The notes beneath the pieces were generated by a model. That model was not told the DNA's origin and made no database searches. It was given only the letters and a program-made list of their open reading frames with translations. Shown one piece after another: positions 9,544 through 19,170 of a stretch of 64,000 nt of DNA. Position numbers and translations under genes: made by a program. Source of the DNA: VXPQ01 sp965117025 (GTDB taxonomy: Bacteria > Bacteroidota > Rhodothermia > Rhodothermales > VXPQ01); assembly GCA_965117025.1 (NCBI GenBank), contig OZ220746.1, positions 372,001-436,000 on the forward strand. Reading direction: 5' to 3'. How positions within the stretch are numbered: position 1 is the stretch's first letter; every line of letters begins with the position of its first letter.

Positions 9544-10606
9544 TTTCGAGGAGAAAGTTGCATCCCCGGAGTTCGGCGTTTTCCAGCCGTCCAAGCACTT
9601 CGAAACCGTCGCCTCGCTGCACGGCGCGGTCCTGCGTCAGCACTGCAGAAGCAGAATATACATTTGCGAGATCCAGCACGGCCAGCGCACCTTCCCGGCC
9701 TTCTTCCAATGACTCGAAAGGAAAGGCCGGATCAACCACCCGAAAACGCATCCAGGAAGGAGGATAAAAAATACCCCCCTTCCGGGAGTAACACGAGCTG
9801 AGAAGTTCGCACATGCCATATTCGCTGCAAATGGATGCTTCGCCAAAACCCTCTCGAAGGCGCCGGTGCAGGGTTGTGCGCGTGATTTCGCGGCGATGGG
9901 TCTTCATACCTCCCGTTTCGATGACTATTGCATCGGGAGGCAAGGAAAAGGAGGTGGTTTCCAGCAGGTCGATCAGGCCGAACGCCGCACCGAATACAAT
10001 GAGCGGAACCCCCTCGTCCCGACTTCGATCCGAAAGACGACGTAAATGCTCCGGGGCATCCAGCACCGATCCGCTTCCCTCCACTCCGAACCGGCGCATC
10101 AGAAAATCCACCATGTACAGCAGGGAGGAAGCACTACCCTGCTCGATATATCCGGGAAGGCACGAGGCAAACAGAAATGGACCCGTTCCGAATTCACCGG
10201 CAAAGTGCACGGAAACAGCACGCTCGTAGATCGACATATCCCGGACGTAATGCCGGCTGCGTACGCCGCTTCCGGTCCCGCTGCTCTCAAACACGGTTTC
10301 TGCCTCTTCCGGTGGAAACGTGGTGACGGGAACCTGTTTGAAGGCCTCTACAGGCAAAAAAACGGGGAGACGGGCTGTCGGAAGGCAGATCGTCTCTATC
10401 CGGCCGGATTCGTCCCGGAATTTTTGACCGGCAGTGTTTCCCGATCCGGAAAGCGTTTCACGCCATTGGGTATAAATGGCTTTGGTATACCGGCGGTACA
10501 CAGGATTATGCACATACTGGTGTGCAAGCACCACCTCAGCCATCTCGTCAAAAGCGGTGGGGGTCCTGAGATCGGTAAATTCCCTGATTACGTCGTCGAT
10601 CGTCAT
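9536..10606 (-). CDS. LuxE-like acyl-protein synthetase / acyl transferase
   Basis: The 356-aa product has the acyl-protein synthetase (LuxE) architecture of the adenylate-forming superfamily: a FESSGTGSGVRSRHYV segment resembling the phosphate-binding loop, a conserved EYGMCEL motif, and a VLDLAN...ILTQDR C-terminal region. In the lux system LuxE activates a fatty acid as acyl-AMP and hands it to LuxC. Here it is directly upstream of the LuxC-like gene with an 8-base overlap, so the pair probably forms a fatty-acid reductase module. The natural substrate is unknown. Confidence 0.82.
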   Translation of the reverse strand: MTIDDVIREFTDLRTPTAFDEMAEVVLAHQYVHNPVYRRYTKAIYTQWRETLSGSGNTAGQKFRDESGRIETICLPTARLPVFLPVEAFKQVPVTTFPPEEAETVFESSGTGSGVRSRHYVRDMSIYERAVSVHFAGEFGTGPFLFASCLPGYIEQGSASSLLYMVDFLMRRFGVEGSGSVLDAPEHLRRLSDRSRDEGVPLIVFGAAFGLIDLLETTSFSLPPDAIVIETGGMKTHRREITRTTLHRRLREGFGEASICSEYGMCELLSSCYSRKGGIFYPPSWMRFRVVDPAFPFESLEEGREGALAVLDLANVYSASAVLTQDRAVQRGDGFEVLGRLENAELRGCNFLLENV

Positions 10607-10645
10607 GGAACACGCATACTGGCAAGCGTATGTGGCAAGGCGTTC

Positions 10646-12151
10646 CTATCCCCCCGTCGGCATCGTGGTACGGCGGGCCAGAAAACGATTCATCAGTACG
10701 AAAAGCACTGCCACGGCGCCCCATTGCACAAAGCAGGTCATCACGCTGTACGCATCGAACGGATTGTACCAGGAATCCGGAGCATACTCCGTGGCGGACA
10801 GATACAGCCACCACACAAGCAACGCCACGGCCTGCACCGGCACGGCAAAGCGAATCAGGAAGGTCCATGTCTTGCCTACGGACCAGTCCCCCTCCCCGCC
10901 TGAAACGACCGTGCGGGCAAAATCGCCGGCGCCGTACCGAACCACGGCAAACGCTACGAATGCTCCGGAAATCATGAGGGCTACCCCCCAGACAAAATCC
11001 TGATTCCCAAGGAAATCGAGATACAGAGCAGACGGCACGCCGAGCACGAAACCGAAAATGCCTACGCAGGCAATGGCCTGTTTACGCTGTAATCCTGCAT
11101 CCACAAGCACACGCGTCGCCAATTCGATCATCGAAATCAACGAACTGAATGCCGCGAACGACAGCCCGAGAAAGAAAAGCATAGCCATGCCCCGTCCAAA
11201 AGGCATACTGGCGAACAACTGGGGCATCCAGATAAAGGTCAGACCGGTGGAGGCCGGGCCGCTGGACTTCATCACCTCAAGCACTTCAGGGCGGGACATT
11301 TCGGCGCCCAGTACGGCGAAAACCGTCCCGAAAATCATGATGGCAGCCAGAAGCGAAACGACATTATTCCCTATACCGGTAATGAAGGCATTCTTTACCA
11401 CGCCGTGCCTCCGCTGCATATAGGCTCCGTATGTCAGAATGAGTCCCCAGCCCGCGCCCGTATCCCATGCATTCTGTGTGAGGGCCTCCAGCCACAGGGA
11501 CGGACGAGTCAGCAAATCGAGCTGCGGCGTAAACAGAAAATTCAATCCCTGTCCTGCGCCGGGCAACGTGACCGCCCGCAGCACGGAAATGAGCACGATC
11601 AGGAACAAGACGGGAATGAGCACCTTGTTCACACGTTCGATCCCCGAAATGCCTTTCACCACAATGAACACGCCGCCGCCCATCGCCAGGGCATGAAACA
11701 GAAGCGGCAATCCGCCGGACTGGAAACCTTCCCACACCGCCGTGGCGCCTTGCAGATCCATGGGTAGCGGCTGCGCGACCGAGGTCAGTAAGTAATACAC
11801 GCACCAACCCGCCACCACGGAATAATAGAACATGATAGCCGTCGTCACGAAAGCCACGAAGGCGCCCATCCATGCAAATCGTTTGCCCGCAGCCTTGATG
11901 AACGACCCCACAACGCCCTTCCGCCCATGACGTCCGAGCGCATATTCCGCAATGATCAGCGGAATGCTCCATATAAACAGGAATACAACCCAGGCAATAA
12001 GAAAAGCGCCGGCCCCTTCCGCCCCTCCATTCTGTGCGGCGATGCGCGGAAACCGCCAGATGTTGCCTGTGCCCACGGCAATGCCGAGCACGCTCAGCAA
12101 TAGTCCGATGCGGCTCGTAAAACGTTGCTCCGTATCCGAATGTCCAGGCAT
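10646..12151 (-). CDS. Sodium-dependent transporter, SNF/NSS family
   Basis: The 501-aa membrane protein has about 11-12 hydrophobic helices. Near the N-terminus TM1 contains GTGNIWRFPRIAAQNGG, the unwound Na+/substrate-binding signature of neurotransmitter:sodium symporters (LeuT family). It would import an amino acid or related amine with Na+. Its stop lies 39 bases before the LuxE-like start on the same strand, so co-transcription is possible. The substrate cannot be read from sequence. Confidence 0.93.
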   Translation of the reverse strand: MPGHSDTEQRFTSRIGLLLSVLGIAVGTGNIWRFPRIAAQNGGAEGAGAFLIAWVVFLFIWSIPLIIAEYALGRHGRKGVVGSFIKAAGKRFAWMGAFVAFVTTAIMFYYSVVAGWCVYYLLTSVAQPLPMDLQGATAVWEGFQSGGLPLLFHALAMGGGVFIVVKGISGIERVNKVLIPVLFLIVLISVLRAVTLPGAGQGLNFLFTPQLDLLTRPSLWLEALTQNAWDTGAGWGLILTYGAYMQRRHGVVKNAFITGIGNNVVSLLAAIMIFGTVFAVLGAEMSRPEVLEVMKSSGPASTGLTFIWMPQLFASMPFGRGMAMLFFLGLSFAAFSSLISMIELATRVLVDAGLQRKQAIACVGIFGFVLGVPSALYLDFLGNQDFVWGVALMISGAFVAFAVVRYGAGDFARTVVSGGEGDWSVGKTWTFLIRFAVPVQAVALLVWWLYLSATEYAPDSWYNPFDAYSVMTCFVQWGAVAVLFVLMNRFLARRTTMPTGG

Positions 12152-12358
12152 GATGCACTAAAAATTTAATCCGGGAAAGTTAGACGCAGGGGAGAATATA
12201 CGGCGCGAAGAGGCGCACTGCGCATATCCCGCGCCATACCGCATCCCGCATAATATCCTATCTTATTTGCATTCGTTGCCTGGATGTACGGCGCCTGAAA
12301 ATCGAACCGTCCCCTGCAAACGCAAGGCCTTCCCCCTCTCGGAAAATCGACAGACCCG
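12152..12358. promoter_or_regulatory. Divergent intergenic region (transporter / lnt)
   Basis: These 207 bases separate two divergently transcribed genes and must hold both promoters. An AT-rich patch around 12248-12275 is the most promoter-like part. I see no repeat, tRNA or extra ORF that looks real. Confidence 0.4.
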
Positions 12359-13945
12359 ATGCGCTGGGCGTCTCTCGCCAAGGTATCCGACTTCCCGCCT
12401 TCCCGCCTTCGCCGGAATGCGCTTGCCGCATCAACAGGCGTGCTGCTCGGCCTCGGGTTTCCGCCGTTTCCCTTTCCCGTGCTGGCATGGGGAGCGCTCG
12501 TTCCAGCGCTGATCCTGTGGGCGGAGCAACCCTCGGCGCGGAAAATGTATACGGATGCCGGCACCGCCTTCCTGATCACCTTCCTTGTTGCGTTCCAGTG
12601 GCCGCTCTTCCACCATAACCTGAATACGGCCCTCCTGTCCCTCCCGGCGATGGTTGCGATCCCCCTGTGGATGGCCGTGCCGTTCGGGATATCGTCTGCG
12701 TGCCGGAAACGCCTCGGAAACCATGCCGCGCTTGCACTGCTGGCCGCGCTTTTCATCCTCATGGAATGGGGTCTGCGGCGAGGACCTCTTGCCCTCCCCT
12801 GGGCGCTCCTCGGTCATTCGCAGGCCGAATTTTTTCCCCTCAACCGGCTGGCCCGCTTCGGCGGCGCTCCGCTTCTGACCGCATTCGTGCTCGCCGCAAA
12901 TGTCTTCGGCGCCGCAATACTCCTGTCCATAAAAGGATCAGGCCCGAAAAATCATGAACGAAGCGGCCCGGTACTTCACCTTTTGCGCACCAGGAGTTCG
13001 GTGCTCGTGCCGGGGGCCCTCGTCGGCATAGGTCTGATCGCCGCATTTCTCCCCCCGGACACATCCCGAGAAGGCGGCCAGTCCCTCACCATCGCACTCA
13101 TACAACCGGGGATTTCCGCCGAAACATGGGCGGATTTCGACGACCCGCAAGCGGTGCATACGCTACTGGCGATGTACGATGCGTTGGACCCGGCTGCCAT
13201 CGACCTTGCCATATGGCCGGAAACGGCCCTGCCGCCCGGGAACGAATCGCTTCGGAGGCTGGTCCGCCGCCGCGTGGAAGCCCGCGGCATACCGCTCCTT
13301 ACGGGAGCAATCGACGAAGCGCCGGGCGGAAACCCCGACCATGCTGCAAGATCCTGGTTCAATGCCGCCCGATACCTGCGGCCCGGAAAACCGGATGCGG
13401 TGTACCGGAAGCGCCGGCTGGTGCCCTTTGCCGAGGGCGTTCCTTTCGAGAACAGGTGGCCCCTGATGCGGCGCCTTGCGATTCCTGCAGGCGGCGTGGC
13501 CGGCTACGTACCCGGAATGTCCCCCGCGCGCATGGATCTCGACGGAATCCCGTTCGGTGTACTGATTTGTTTCGAAACCCTCTTCGACGACACGGCCCGG
13601 GAGTATGCCGGAAACGGAGCGCAATTCCTGATTGCGATCACACAGGACGGCTGGTGGAAAAATTCGTTCGGGTACCGCCAGCATCTGTCCTTCAACCGGC
13701 TTCGCGCCATTGAAACAGGGCGCCCGTTTGTACAGGCGTCCGTATCGGGCATCACCGCATCTGTACGAGCGGATGGAGCAATCGGGACGCATATCGGTTG
13801 GATGGAACGGCGTGTCGCTATCGTACGCATAGAACCGGCGACAAGCCCGACGCCTTATATGAGATGGGGGGACATCGTTTCTTCCATAGCGGGCGTTATC
13901 GCCCTCATATTGTCGTTCATGGCATTCGTACGCCCCGAAAGATGA
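12359..13945 (+). CDS. lnt: Apolipoprotein N-acyltransferase
   Basis: Lnt adds the third acyl chain to the N-terminal Cys of lipoproteins in the inner membrane. The 528-aa protein has an N-terminal set of hydrophobic helices, then a nitrilase-type domain with all three catalytic residues in place: Glu288 in WPETALPP, Lys351 in YRKRRLVPF and Cys404 in LICFETLF. The conserved DGWW segment follows. Its TGA overlaps the ATG of maf (ATGA). Several lipoproteins in this window would be its substrates. Confidence 0.95.
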   Translation: MRWASLAKVSDFPPSRLRRNALAASTGVLLGLGFPPFPFPVLAWGALVPALILWAEQPSARKMYTDAGTAFLITFLVAFQWPLFHHNLNTALLSLPAMVAIPLWMAVPFGISSACRKRLGNHAALALLAALFILMEWGLRRGPLALPWALLGHSQAEFFPLNRLARFGGAPLLTAFVLAANVFGAAILLSIKGSGPKNHERSGPVLHLLRTRSSVLVPGALVGIGLIAAFLPPDTSREGGQSLTIALIQPGISAETWADFDDPQAVHTLLAMYDALDPAAIDLAIWPETALPPGNESLRRLVRRRVEARGIPLLTGAIDEAPGGNPDHAARSWFNAARYLRPGKPDAVYRKRRLVPFAEGVPFENRWPLMRRLAIPAGGVAGYVPGMSPARMDLDGIPFGVLICFETLFDDTAREYAGNGAQFLIAITQDGWWKNSFGYRQHLSFNRLRAIETGRPFVQASVSGITASVRADGAIGTHIGWMERRVAIVRIEPATSPTPYMRWGDIVSSIAGVIALILSFMAFVRPER

Positions 13946-14547
13946 CCTTGCAAGCCCCTTTCGTACTGGCTTCGGCCTCGGAACGCCGCCAGCAACTGCT
14001 CCGGAATATGGGCATGCGTTTCGAAGTGTGTCCAAGCCACGTCAACGAACAGGTCGCTTCGGGCATGCCTCCCGAAGACATCGTCCAGGTCCTTGCGCTC
14101 CGGAAAGCGCACCATGTGGCGGCGCAGCATCCCGATGCGCTTACGCTGGGGGCGGATACCGTGGTCGTACTGGCAGGGGACATACTGGGCAAACCGGACA
14201 GCCCCACCGAGGCAGAACGGATGCTCAAGCGGCTCAGTGGAGCCACGCATTCCGTATACACGGGTATCGCTCTCCTGCATCCTCCGTCGAACCGGACCGT
14301 ACACACTTCCGAGCGCACGGACGTAACATTTCATACCTTACGTGCTGCCGAAGTAACCGACTATGTGGCATCGGGGTCGCCCCTCGACAAGGCCGGCGCC
14401 TACGGCATTCAGGACAACTACGGGCCATTCTTCGTGCGGCGTATCGACGGAGACTACTACAATGTCGTCGGATTGCCCCTTCATCGATTCTATCGGATTC
14501 TCAATGAGCACTTCCCCGACTTGCTTGGAGAGCATTACGCAGCATAA
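13942..14547 (+). CDS. maf: Maf-family nucleotide pyrophosphatase
   Basis: Maf proteins hydrolyse non-canonical or modified NTPs and have been linked to division control. The start at MTLQAPFVLASASERRQQLL overlaps the lnt stop by 4 bases and puts the family signature LASASxRR at residues 8-15, giving 201 aa. The GADTVV motif (catalytic Asp), the SGATHSVYTG loop and the DKAGAYGIQ signature are all present. The reading frame upstream of this Met is inside lnt and is not expected to be translated. Confidence 0.94.
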   Translation: MTLQAPFVLASASERRQQLLRNMGMRFEVCPSHVNEQVASGMPPEDIVQVLALRKAHHVAAQHPDALTLGADTVVVLAGDILGKPDSPTEAERMLKRLSGATHSVYTGIALLHPPSNRTVHTSERTDVTFHTLRAAEVTDYVASGSPLDKAGAYGIQDNYGPFFVRRIDGDYYNVVGLPLHRFYRILNEHFPDLLGEHYAA

Positions 14548-14551
14548 CTCC

Positions 14552-15289
14552 ATGCCCGCATTAGCCAATCTCCGCATCCTTCTCATTCAGGCCCGCAACA
14601 CGGAAGATATCCGTACGCAGGAGCAGGAATGCTTCCGCGAGCACTGCCGTGTGCGCGCCGATCAGATCACTGCGGTAAAAGTTCAGAGTGACCCGCTCGA
14701 CGCAGATATACTGAACCATGCGGATGTGGTCATGATCGGCGGCGCCGGAGAATATTCGGCAACCATATCTTATCCCTGGATGTCGTCCCTCACCGACCTT
14801 ATCCGCCGGATTGCCGACCGTGGCATACCCGCCTTCGGTTCATGCTGGGGGCATCAGATCATCGCCCGGGCTCTGGGAGGCCGCGTCATTCACGACTCTG
14901 ACCTCGCGGAAATCGGATGCGGCCCCATGATGCTGACCGAAGCGGGAAAACAGGACCCTGTGTTCGGCAACTTTCCTGAACGTTTTCTTGCGAATATGGG
15001 GCATCACGACCGGGTAAGCGAACTTCCTCCCGGGGCCGTGGAACTGGTCGTCTCCGAAACACAGGGCAATCAGGCTTTTCGCATGGGCGACCTGCCGATC
15101 TACGGAACACAATTTCACAGCGAACTGGATGCAAACCGGATGCGCGAACGGTTCTACAGATACCGGGGAAACTATCCCGAACTGGCCGATGAGGAGACAT
15201 TCCATGCCCTTCAGGAAGGCCTCGCCGAGACTACAGAAGTAGATCACCTGCTGCACGATTTCCTGGTGGAGACGGTGATCGGGAGATAA
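14552..15289 (+). CDS. Class I glutamine amidotransferase-like protein
   Basis: The 245-aa protein starts 4 bases after the maf stop. It carries the class I GATase nucleophile elbow GSCWGHQ (Cys98) and the His-x-Glu pair in QFHSEL near residue 190. It resembles the GuaA-type stand-alone amidotransferases, but no synthetase partner is adjacent, so its acceptor is unknown; a gamma-glutamyl hydrolase activity is an alternative. It closes the lnt-maf operon and converges on folB. Confidence 0.85.
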   Translation: MPALANLRILLIQARNTEDIRTQEQECFREHCRVRADQITAVKVQSDPLDADILNHADVVMIGGAGEYSATISYPWMSSLTDLIRRIADRGIPAFGSCWGHQIIARALGGRVIHDSDLAEIGCGPMMLTEAGKQDPVFGNFPERFLANMGHHDRVSELPPGAVELVVSETQGNQAFRMGDLPIYGTQFHSELDANRMRERFYRYRGNYPELADEETFHALQEGLAETTEVDHLLHDFLVETVIGR

Positions 15290-15298
15290 GGTAAGAGA

Positions 15299-15679
15299 TC
15301 AGGATTCCTCGTTCCGATCAGGCAGGCGATACACTGCCTCCGCATAATCGGCGGTACCTCCCACCGGTGGATTGCGCTTGCGCACCGTGACTTCAATACA
15401 CTCCAGACCGGAATACGCCTCGCGAATCTCGTGCGCAATGAGAAAGGCCAGTTTCTCGATCAGATAGAACCGGTTGCGCAAAACGATCTCCTGCACCAGC
15501 TGGTACACGCGTTCGTAGTCTACGGTATGGGCCAGTTCGTCGGTTCGCGCCGCTTCCTCGAAATCAAGCGTCATCGACACATCCACTTCGTAGCGCCCCC
15601 CGATACGATGTTCTTCCTGCATCACTCCGTGGTGCGCATAGAACACCGCATTGACCAGTTTGACCGTTCCGTTCGCCAT
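15299..15679 (-). CDS. folB: Dihydroneopterin aldolase
   Basis: The 126-aa length and sequence fit FolB, which cleaves dihydroneopterin in folate synthesis. Recognisable segments are NAVFYAHHGVMQEE, the catalytic-Glu/Tyr region at the N-terminus, HTVDYERVYQLV, and IEKLAFLIAHEI with the conserved Lys of the LIE.LA motif, followed by VTVRKRNPPVGG. It converges on the amidotransferase gene 10 bases away. No other folate gene is adjacent. Confidence 0.93.
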   Translation of the reverse strand: MANGTVKLVNAVFYAHHGVMQEEHRIGGRYEVDVSMTLDFEEAARTDELAHTVDYERVYQLVQEIVLRNRFYLIEKLAFLIAHEIREAYSGLECIEVTVRKRNPPVGGTADYAEAVYRLPDRNEES

Positions 15680-15714
15680 ATGCCGGACGTATAGTGGAGT
15701 GATTGCAGGCAGGA

Positions 15715-16719
15715 TTAAAACCGGAGCGCCTCAAGCAGAGCCGCATCTTCAGGATCAAGTGTCCCCGTGCGGTGCCGGGCCCTGAGTTTCGACACAAAAA
15801 GGGTACCGTACAAGCCCAATACCGTGTCTGCACGGCGACGATGTTCATCGAACCGGAGCACGACCTCCGCATCCCGGAATTCGTCAGGAACATACACCTG
15901 TCTTGGACCATGCGGCCCTGCCGGGGCCATTGCCGGAAAACTTTTTCCGGGCTCGAACACCTTGTTGCCGAAATGACATCCTACACACTGCACGGGGGAT
16001 TTCAGTTCCCGGGGCGGTGTGGACGTTCCACGCGCCAGCACGCCATTCTCTCCATATACGAAGAAATCCCAGAATTCGTCTGCACGTTTACGCATCACAG
16101 TGGTTTCGACCAGGGCATCGTCCAGGTAATGCTCGCCAAAAAAGATCGTACCCACCGGGTAAAGGATACGGCCATCTCCTTTCGCTGCATTCCGGAGCGC
16201 CGTGCGCACCGCTTCCTCGCGCACATAAATGCGCCGCTGTGCGGTCGTCATGACCCCATGTAATGCAACCTGCATCCAGGCGGAATCGGGGATAAACCCC
16301 GCGCTGTCGGCAAAAGCGCCGAGAGAAAGCGGGATCCCTCGCGCCCGGTTATAGGAGCCATCGATGAAGGTCTCCAGTTCTTCCCACTCGATGCGCCCGT
16401 TGCCGTCGGCATCGCGGAGTTGTTCGGAAACAGCAGGTTGATGCTGTGCAAGCACGGCGGTATCGAGATAAAATCGGCCGGAAAGATCATGGAGCATGCC
16501 CGCTTCGAAAGGATCGGCGGCTTGCGGCGCTACATACCCGCCAAAATAGTATTGCAGAAAACGACGCGGCTCAGACTGGTCAACGGACAGGCGTATGAAT
16601 GAATCAGGCAGCCCCGACCCGTCCGGACCGGCACACGCGAACAACAGCATGGAGCACGCCATCCCGAAAACGAACTCCCGATAAGAAAACATCTTCATCC
16701 CGCCCTTCATGATACACAT
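15715..16719 (-). CDS. EF-hand and CxxCH-haem lipoprotein
   Basis: The N-terminus has a short hydrophobic stretch ending LLFAC, a lipobox, so the mature protein is probably a lipoprotein. A textbook EF-hand loop DADGNGRIEWEE lies at residues 103-114, and a single haem-binding CVGCH occurs near residue 250. The start is uncertain: Met codons at 16719, 16710 and 16698 are all possible (334, 331 or 327 aa). It lies 16 bases downstream of the seven-haem TPR cytochrome gene, so the two may act together in periplasmic electron transfer. No named family recognised. Confidence 0.65.
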   Translation of the reverse strand: MCIMKGGMKMFSYREFVFGMACSMLLFACAGPDGSGLPDSFIRLSVDQSEPRRFLQYYFGGYVAPQAADPFEAGMLHDLSGRFYLDTAVLAQHQPAVSEQLRDADGNGRIEWEELETFIDGSYNRARGIPLSLGAFADSAGFIPDSAWMQVALHGVMTTAQRRIYVREEAVRTALRNAAKGDGRILYPVGTIFFGEHYLDDALVETTVMRKRADEFWDFFVYGENGVLARGTSTPPRELKSPVQCVGCHFGNKVFEPGKSFPAMAPAGPHGPRQVYVPDEFRDAEVVLRFDEHRRRADTVLGLYGTLFVSKLRARHRTGTLDPEDAALLEALRF

Positions 16720-16735
16720 GTATGGAGCATGTAAT

Positions 16736-18862
16736 CTATAATTCTTCCGGGGACGGTGTATCCTTTACGGCGTCGCTGCCTGTGTCAGAGGCAAGGAATT
16801 GATCCAGCAATGCCTGTGCACGGAGATCGCCCGGATGGTATCGAAGTAACGTGCGCAACGTGCGAATAGCTTCGTCCGTGCGCCCGAGTTGCCCGTATGC
16901 CACGGCAAGATTGCCGAGGGCGGGCGCAAAATCCGGCTGCTCTTCGATCGCCCGGTCCAAAAGCCGGGTCGCCTCCTCCCAGTCCTGCTCTTGCATATGG
17001 ACGCTGGCTGCATTAACCAGGGCACGAACAAGATCAGGGTCCAGGGCGAGCGCCCGGTCGAATAACCGCCCTGCCTCCTCCAATCGCCCCGTTTGCAGAT
17101 ACAGAAACCCGAGATCGTTCCAGGAAGCCGGATGATGCACCGGGTCTTCAGCCAGCCCCGCCAGCCATGCTGATTCGGCCTCCGCAAAGCGGGCGGCCGC
17201 ATAAAACGCTTCTGCAAGTTTCAGATGGCCCTCCGTAAACGCCGGCTGTATTTCCACGGCGCGCCTGAGCGAGACGATCGCATCACCCGGGCGATCGGCG
17301 CGCAGCAGGGCTACCCCCAGCCAGTACCGGACAGGAACATCCTCTGTATACACCGAAGCTGCTTCCGAAAGCGTCGCCACCGCTTCATCCACCCGCCCCT
17401 GTTCCAGCAGAGCCCTTCCGAGAGCAAGGCGGGCTTCGGCATGATCGGCCCCGGCCCGAAAACCGGCTTCCACCTTGACGATCACAGAGTCGAGATACAC
17501 CGGCAGGGCATGAATCTGATCGTAAAACGCAAAATAGGCGGCAGCTTCTTCAAGCAATCCGAGCCCCTGCCCCGCTTCATCGGGAGTCGCCGTCGCCCGC
17601 ACAAGCCGGAAAGGCTCAGGACGTACGAACACGCGTTCGATATCTTCCGGGGCGACTGCGGGCGGCAGGTCACGGCGTATCCAGTGGTCCGTAAACGTAA
17701 CGTGCGGAATGTCACTCGCGCCGCTCGAACGAAGATGGCACGCCACACAGTCCCCTGTCATGGCTTCGGCTTCGGTATGCGCGCCTTCACGCCCGCACAC
17801 TCCCACCTGCCCCTCTGTTTCGCCTGAAGCATGACATCCTGCACATACCGCATTGAAATGACTGTTCCCCAGGTCGGCGACCGGAACATGCGGATCGTGA
17901 CATGTCGTGCAGGTCATATCGCTTTCCCGGAAGCAGGCGCTCTTTTCAAGGCGGAGCGCATGGCTCGCAATACCGAAACGTTCCGGATCGTTCACCTGAT
18001 CGGCTGTAACGAATATGCTGCGATGGGCGTCGAGGGAGGCGCCCGGCCGGTACGTGGAAGGCGTTTCCCCGGGTTTGAACACGGTAGTACCCGAAAGATG
18101 GCACTGGCGGCAAACGGACAGTTGATCGCCGCGAGACAGCCGGGCCGGATGAACGATGGAGGAATCCGGGTTGCCTGCTCCCGGTCCAAGCCCCGCCAAC
18201 CGCAGATCGATATGCGTGCTGCCCGGCCCATGACAGCGTTCGCACGTAATCCCGTCGGATACGTCTTGATAATGATCGAACGTGAATCGGCTGTGCCCGG
18301 AAAATCCGTTGTGGCAAGCCATGCATTCCGCCACGACAGGTCGGCTGAAACGCAGGTTTTCCTGATCGTAGGAAGGACTCAGATCCCACTGGCGGCGCTC
18401 GGCATACCAGGTAAGAGGCATCTCCGTCAAATGCCCGTTCACATCCGCCAGATACGAGCGCGTGTGATTGCCGGAACCAATCACCCACTCGACGGGAAGC
18501 ACCTGCTCGTACGTTGTTTGCCCCGATGTATCGAGACGGTACTCGCGCTGGAACAGCGTATCCGCATGGACAAAGGCCTCGTAGTAGAAATCCGAGGCTT
18601 CGTGGTAAACCGGCGGCCCCGGCAGCATCTCCGGGGCGGAAGACGCATCAAATCCGGACATGGACCGCCCCATCCCGGTCCGATGATAGGACAGGTAGTA
18701 TTCCTCGTGGCAGGATGCACATGCTTCGTCGCCTGCATACGCTGCACCGGACGCCCCCTGTGACGAGGCGTTTCCCCGATGCGGCTCCTCTCCATTGGCA
18801 CATCCGGCCAGAACCGCCAGCAGGGTAAAGACGATGTGCGGCCGAATCGGCGGCCCGTGCAT
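16736..18862 (-). CDS. Multihaem c-type cytochrome with TPR repeats
   Basis: The 708-aa lipoprotein (LAVLAGC lipobox near residue 20) contains seven CxxCH haem sites: CASCH, CMACH, CERCH, CRQCH, CTTCH, CAGCH and CVACH, all in the first half, resembling the cytochrome c554/NrfA-related multihaem group. The second half is TPR repeats (ALGRALLEQGRVDEAV, NDLGFLYLQTGRLEEA and similar). It is likely a periplasmic electron-transfer scaffold. The ATG start shares its A with the last base of the upstream gene's TAA stop (TAATG). A longer reading adds 34 residues lying inside that gene. Confidence 0.85.
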   Translation of the reverse strand: MHGPPIRPHIVFTLLAVLAGCANGEEPHRGNASSQGASGAAYAGDEACASCHEEYYLSYHRTGMGRSMSGFDASSAPEMLPGPPVYHEASDFYYEAFVHADTLFQREYRLDTSGQTTYEQVLPVEWVIGSGNHTRSYLADVNGHLTEMPLTWYAERRQWDLSPSYDQENLRFSRPVVAECMACHNGFSGHSRFTFDHYQDVSDGITCERCHGPGSTHIDLRLAGLGPGAGNPDSSIVHPARLSRGDQLSVCRQCHLSGTTVFKPGETPSTYRPGASLDAHRSIFVTADQVNDPERFGIASHALRLEKSACFRESDMTCTTCHDPHVPVADLGNSHFNAVCAGCHASGETEGQVGVCGREGAHTEAEAMTGDCVACHLRSSGASDIPHVTFTDHWIRRDLPPAVAPEDIERVFVRPEPFRLVRATATPDEAGQGLGLLEEAAAYFAFYDQIHALPVYLDSVIVKVEAGFRAGADHAEARLALGRALLEQGRVDEAVATLSEAASVYTEDVPVRYWLGVALLRADRPGDAIVSLRRAVEIQPAFTEGHLKLAEAFYAAARFAEAESAWLAGLAEDPVHHPASWNDLGFLYLQTGRLEEAGRLFDRALALDPDLVRALVNAASVHMQEQDWEEATRLLDRAIEEQPDFAPALGNLAVAYGQLGRTDEAIRTLRTLLRYHPGDLRAQALLDQFLASDTGSDAVKDTPSPEEL

Positions 18863-19170
18863 TATCTCCTCGACGTCAGCGCCCCCAGAACAACGCCGGC
18901 CAGAAAGGAAACCAGTAGCGCAGTTCCGGGATGTTTTTTGGCGTATGTGCGCACTGAACCGCACGTTTCGTTGGCGTACTCTGAAACACGAGAAGCCGTA
19001 CGGAGAAGCTGCTCGTATGCTTCTGTCACCATGTGTTCCGCATCCTCAAGTTGCGCCTGTTCCTCCGGGGTCATCGGTTCGTCGCTGGAATCCGCCGGCT
19101 CCCCGTTGAATGGATCGACCGGGGATGCCGGTTGGTCCGGTTTGTTTTTCGAAGACTTTTGAGCAGGCAT
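18862..19170 (-). CDS. DUF883/ElaB-like small membrane protein
   Basis: The 102-aa protein has a polar N-terminus, a helical stretch (EEQAQLEDAEHMVTEAYEQL), then YAKKHPGTALLVSFLAGVV and a basic end TSRR, the single C-terminal helix after KxHP typical of ElaB/YqjD proteins. A similar but longer paralogue lies at 7051-7599. It is the first gene of the cytochrome run, with a TAATG junction. The function is unknown. Confidence 0.65.
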   Translation of the reverse strand: MPAQKSSKNKPDQPASPVDPFNGEPADSSDEPMTPEEQAQLEDAEHMVTEAYEQLLRTASRVSEYANETCGSVRTYAKKHPGTALLVSFLAGVVLGALTSRR

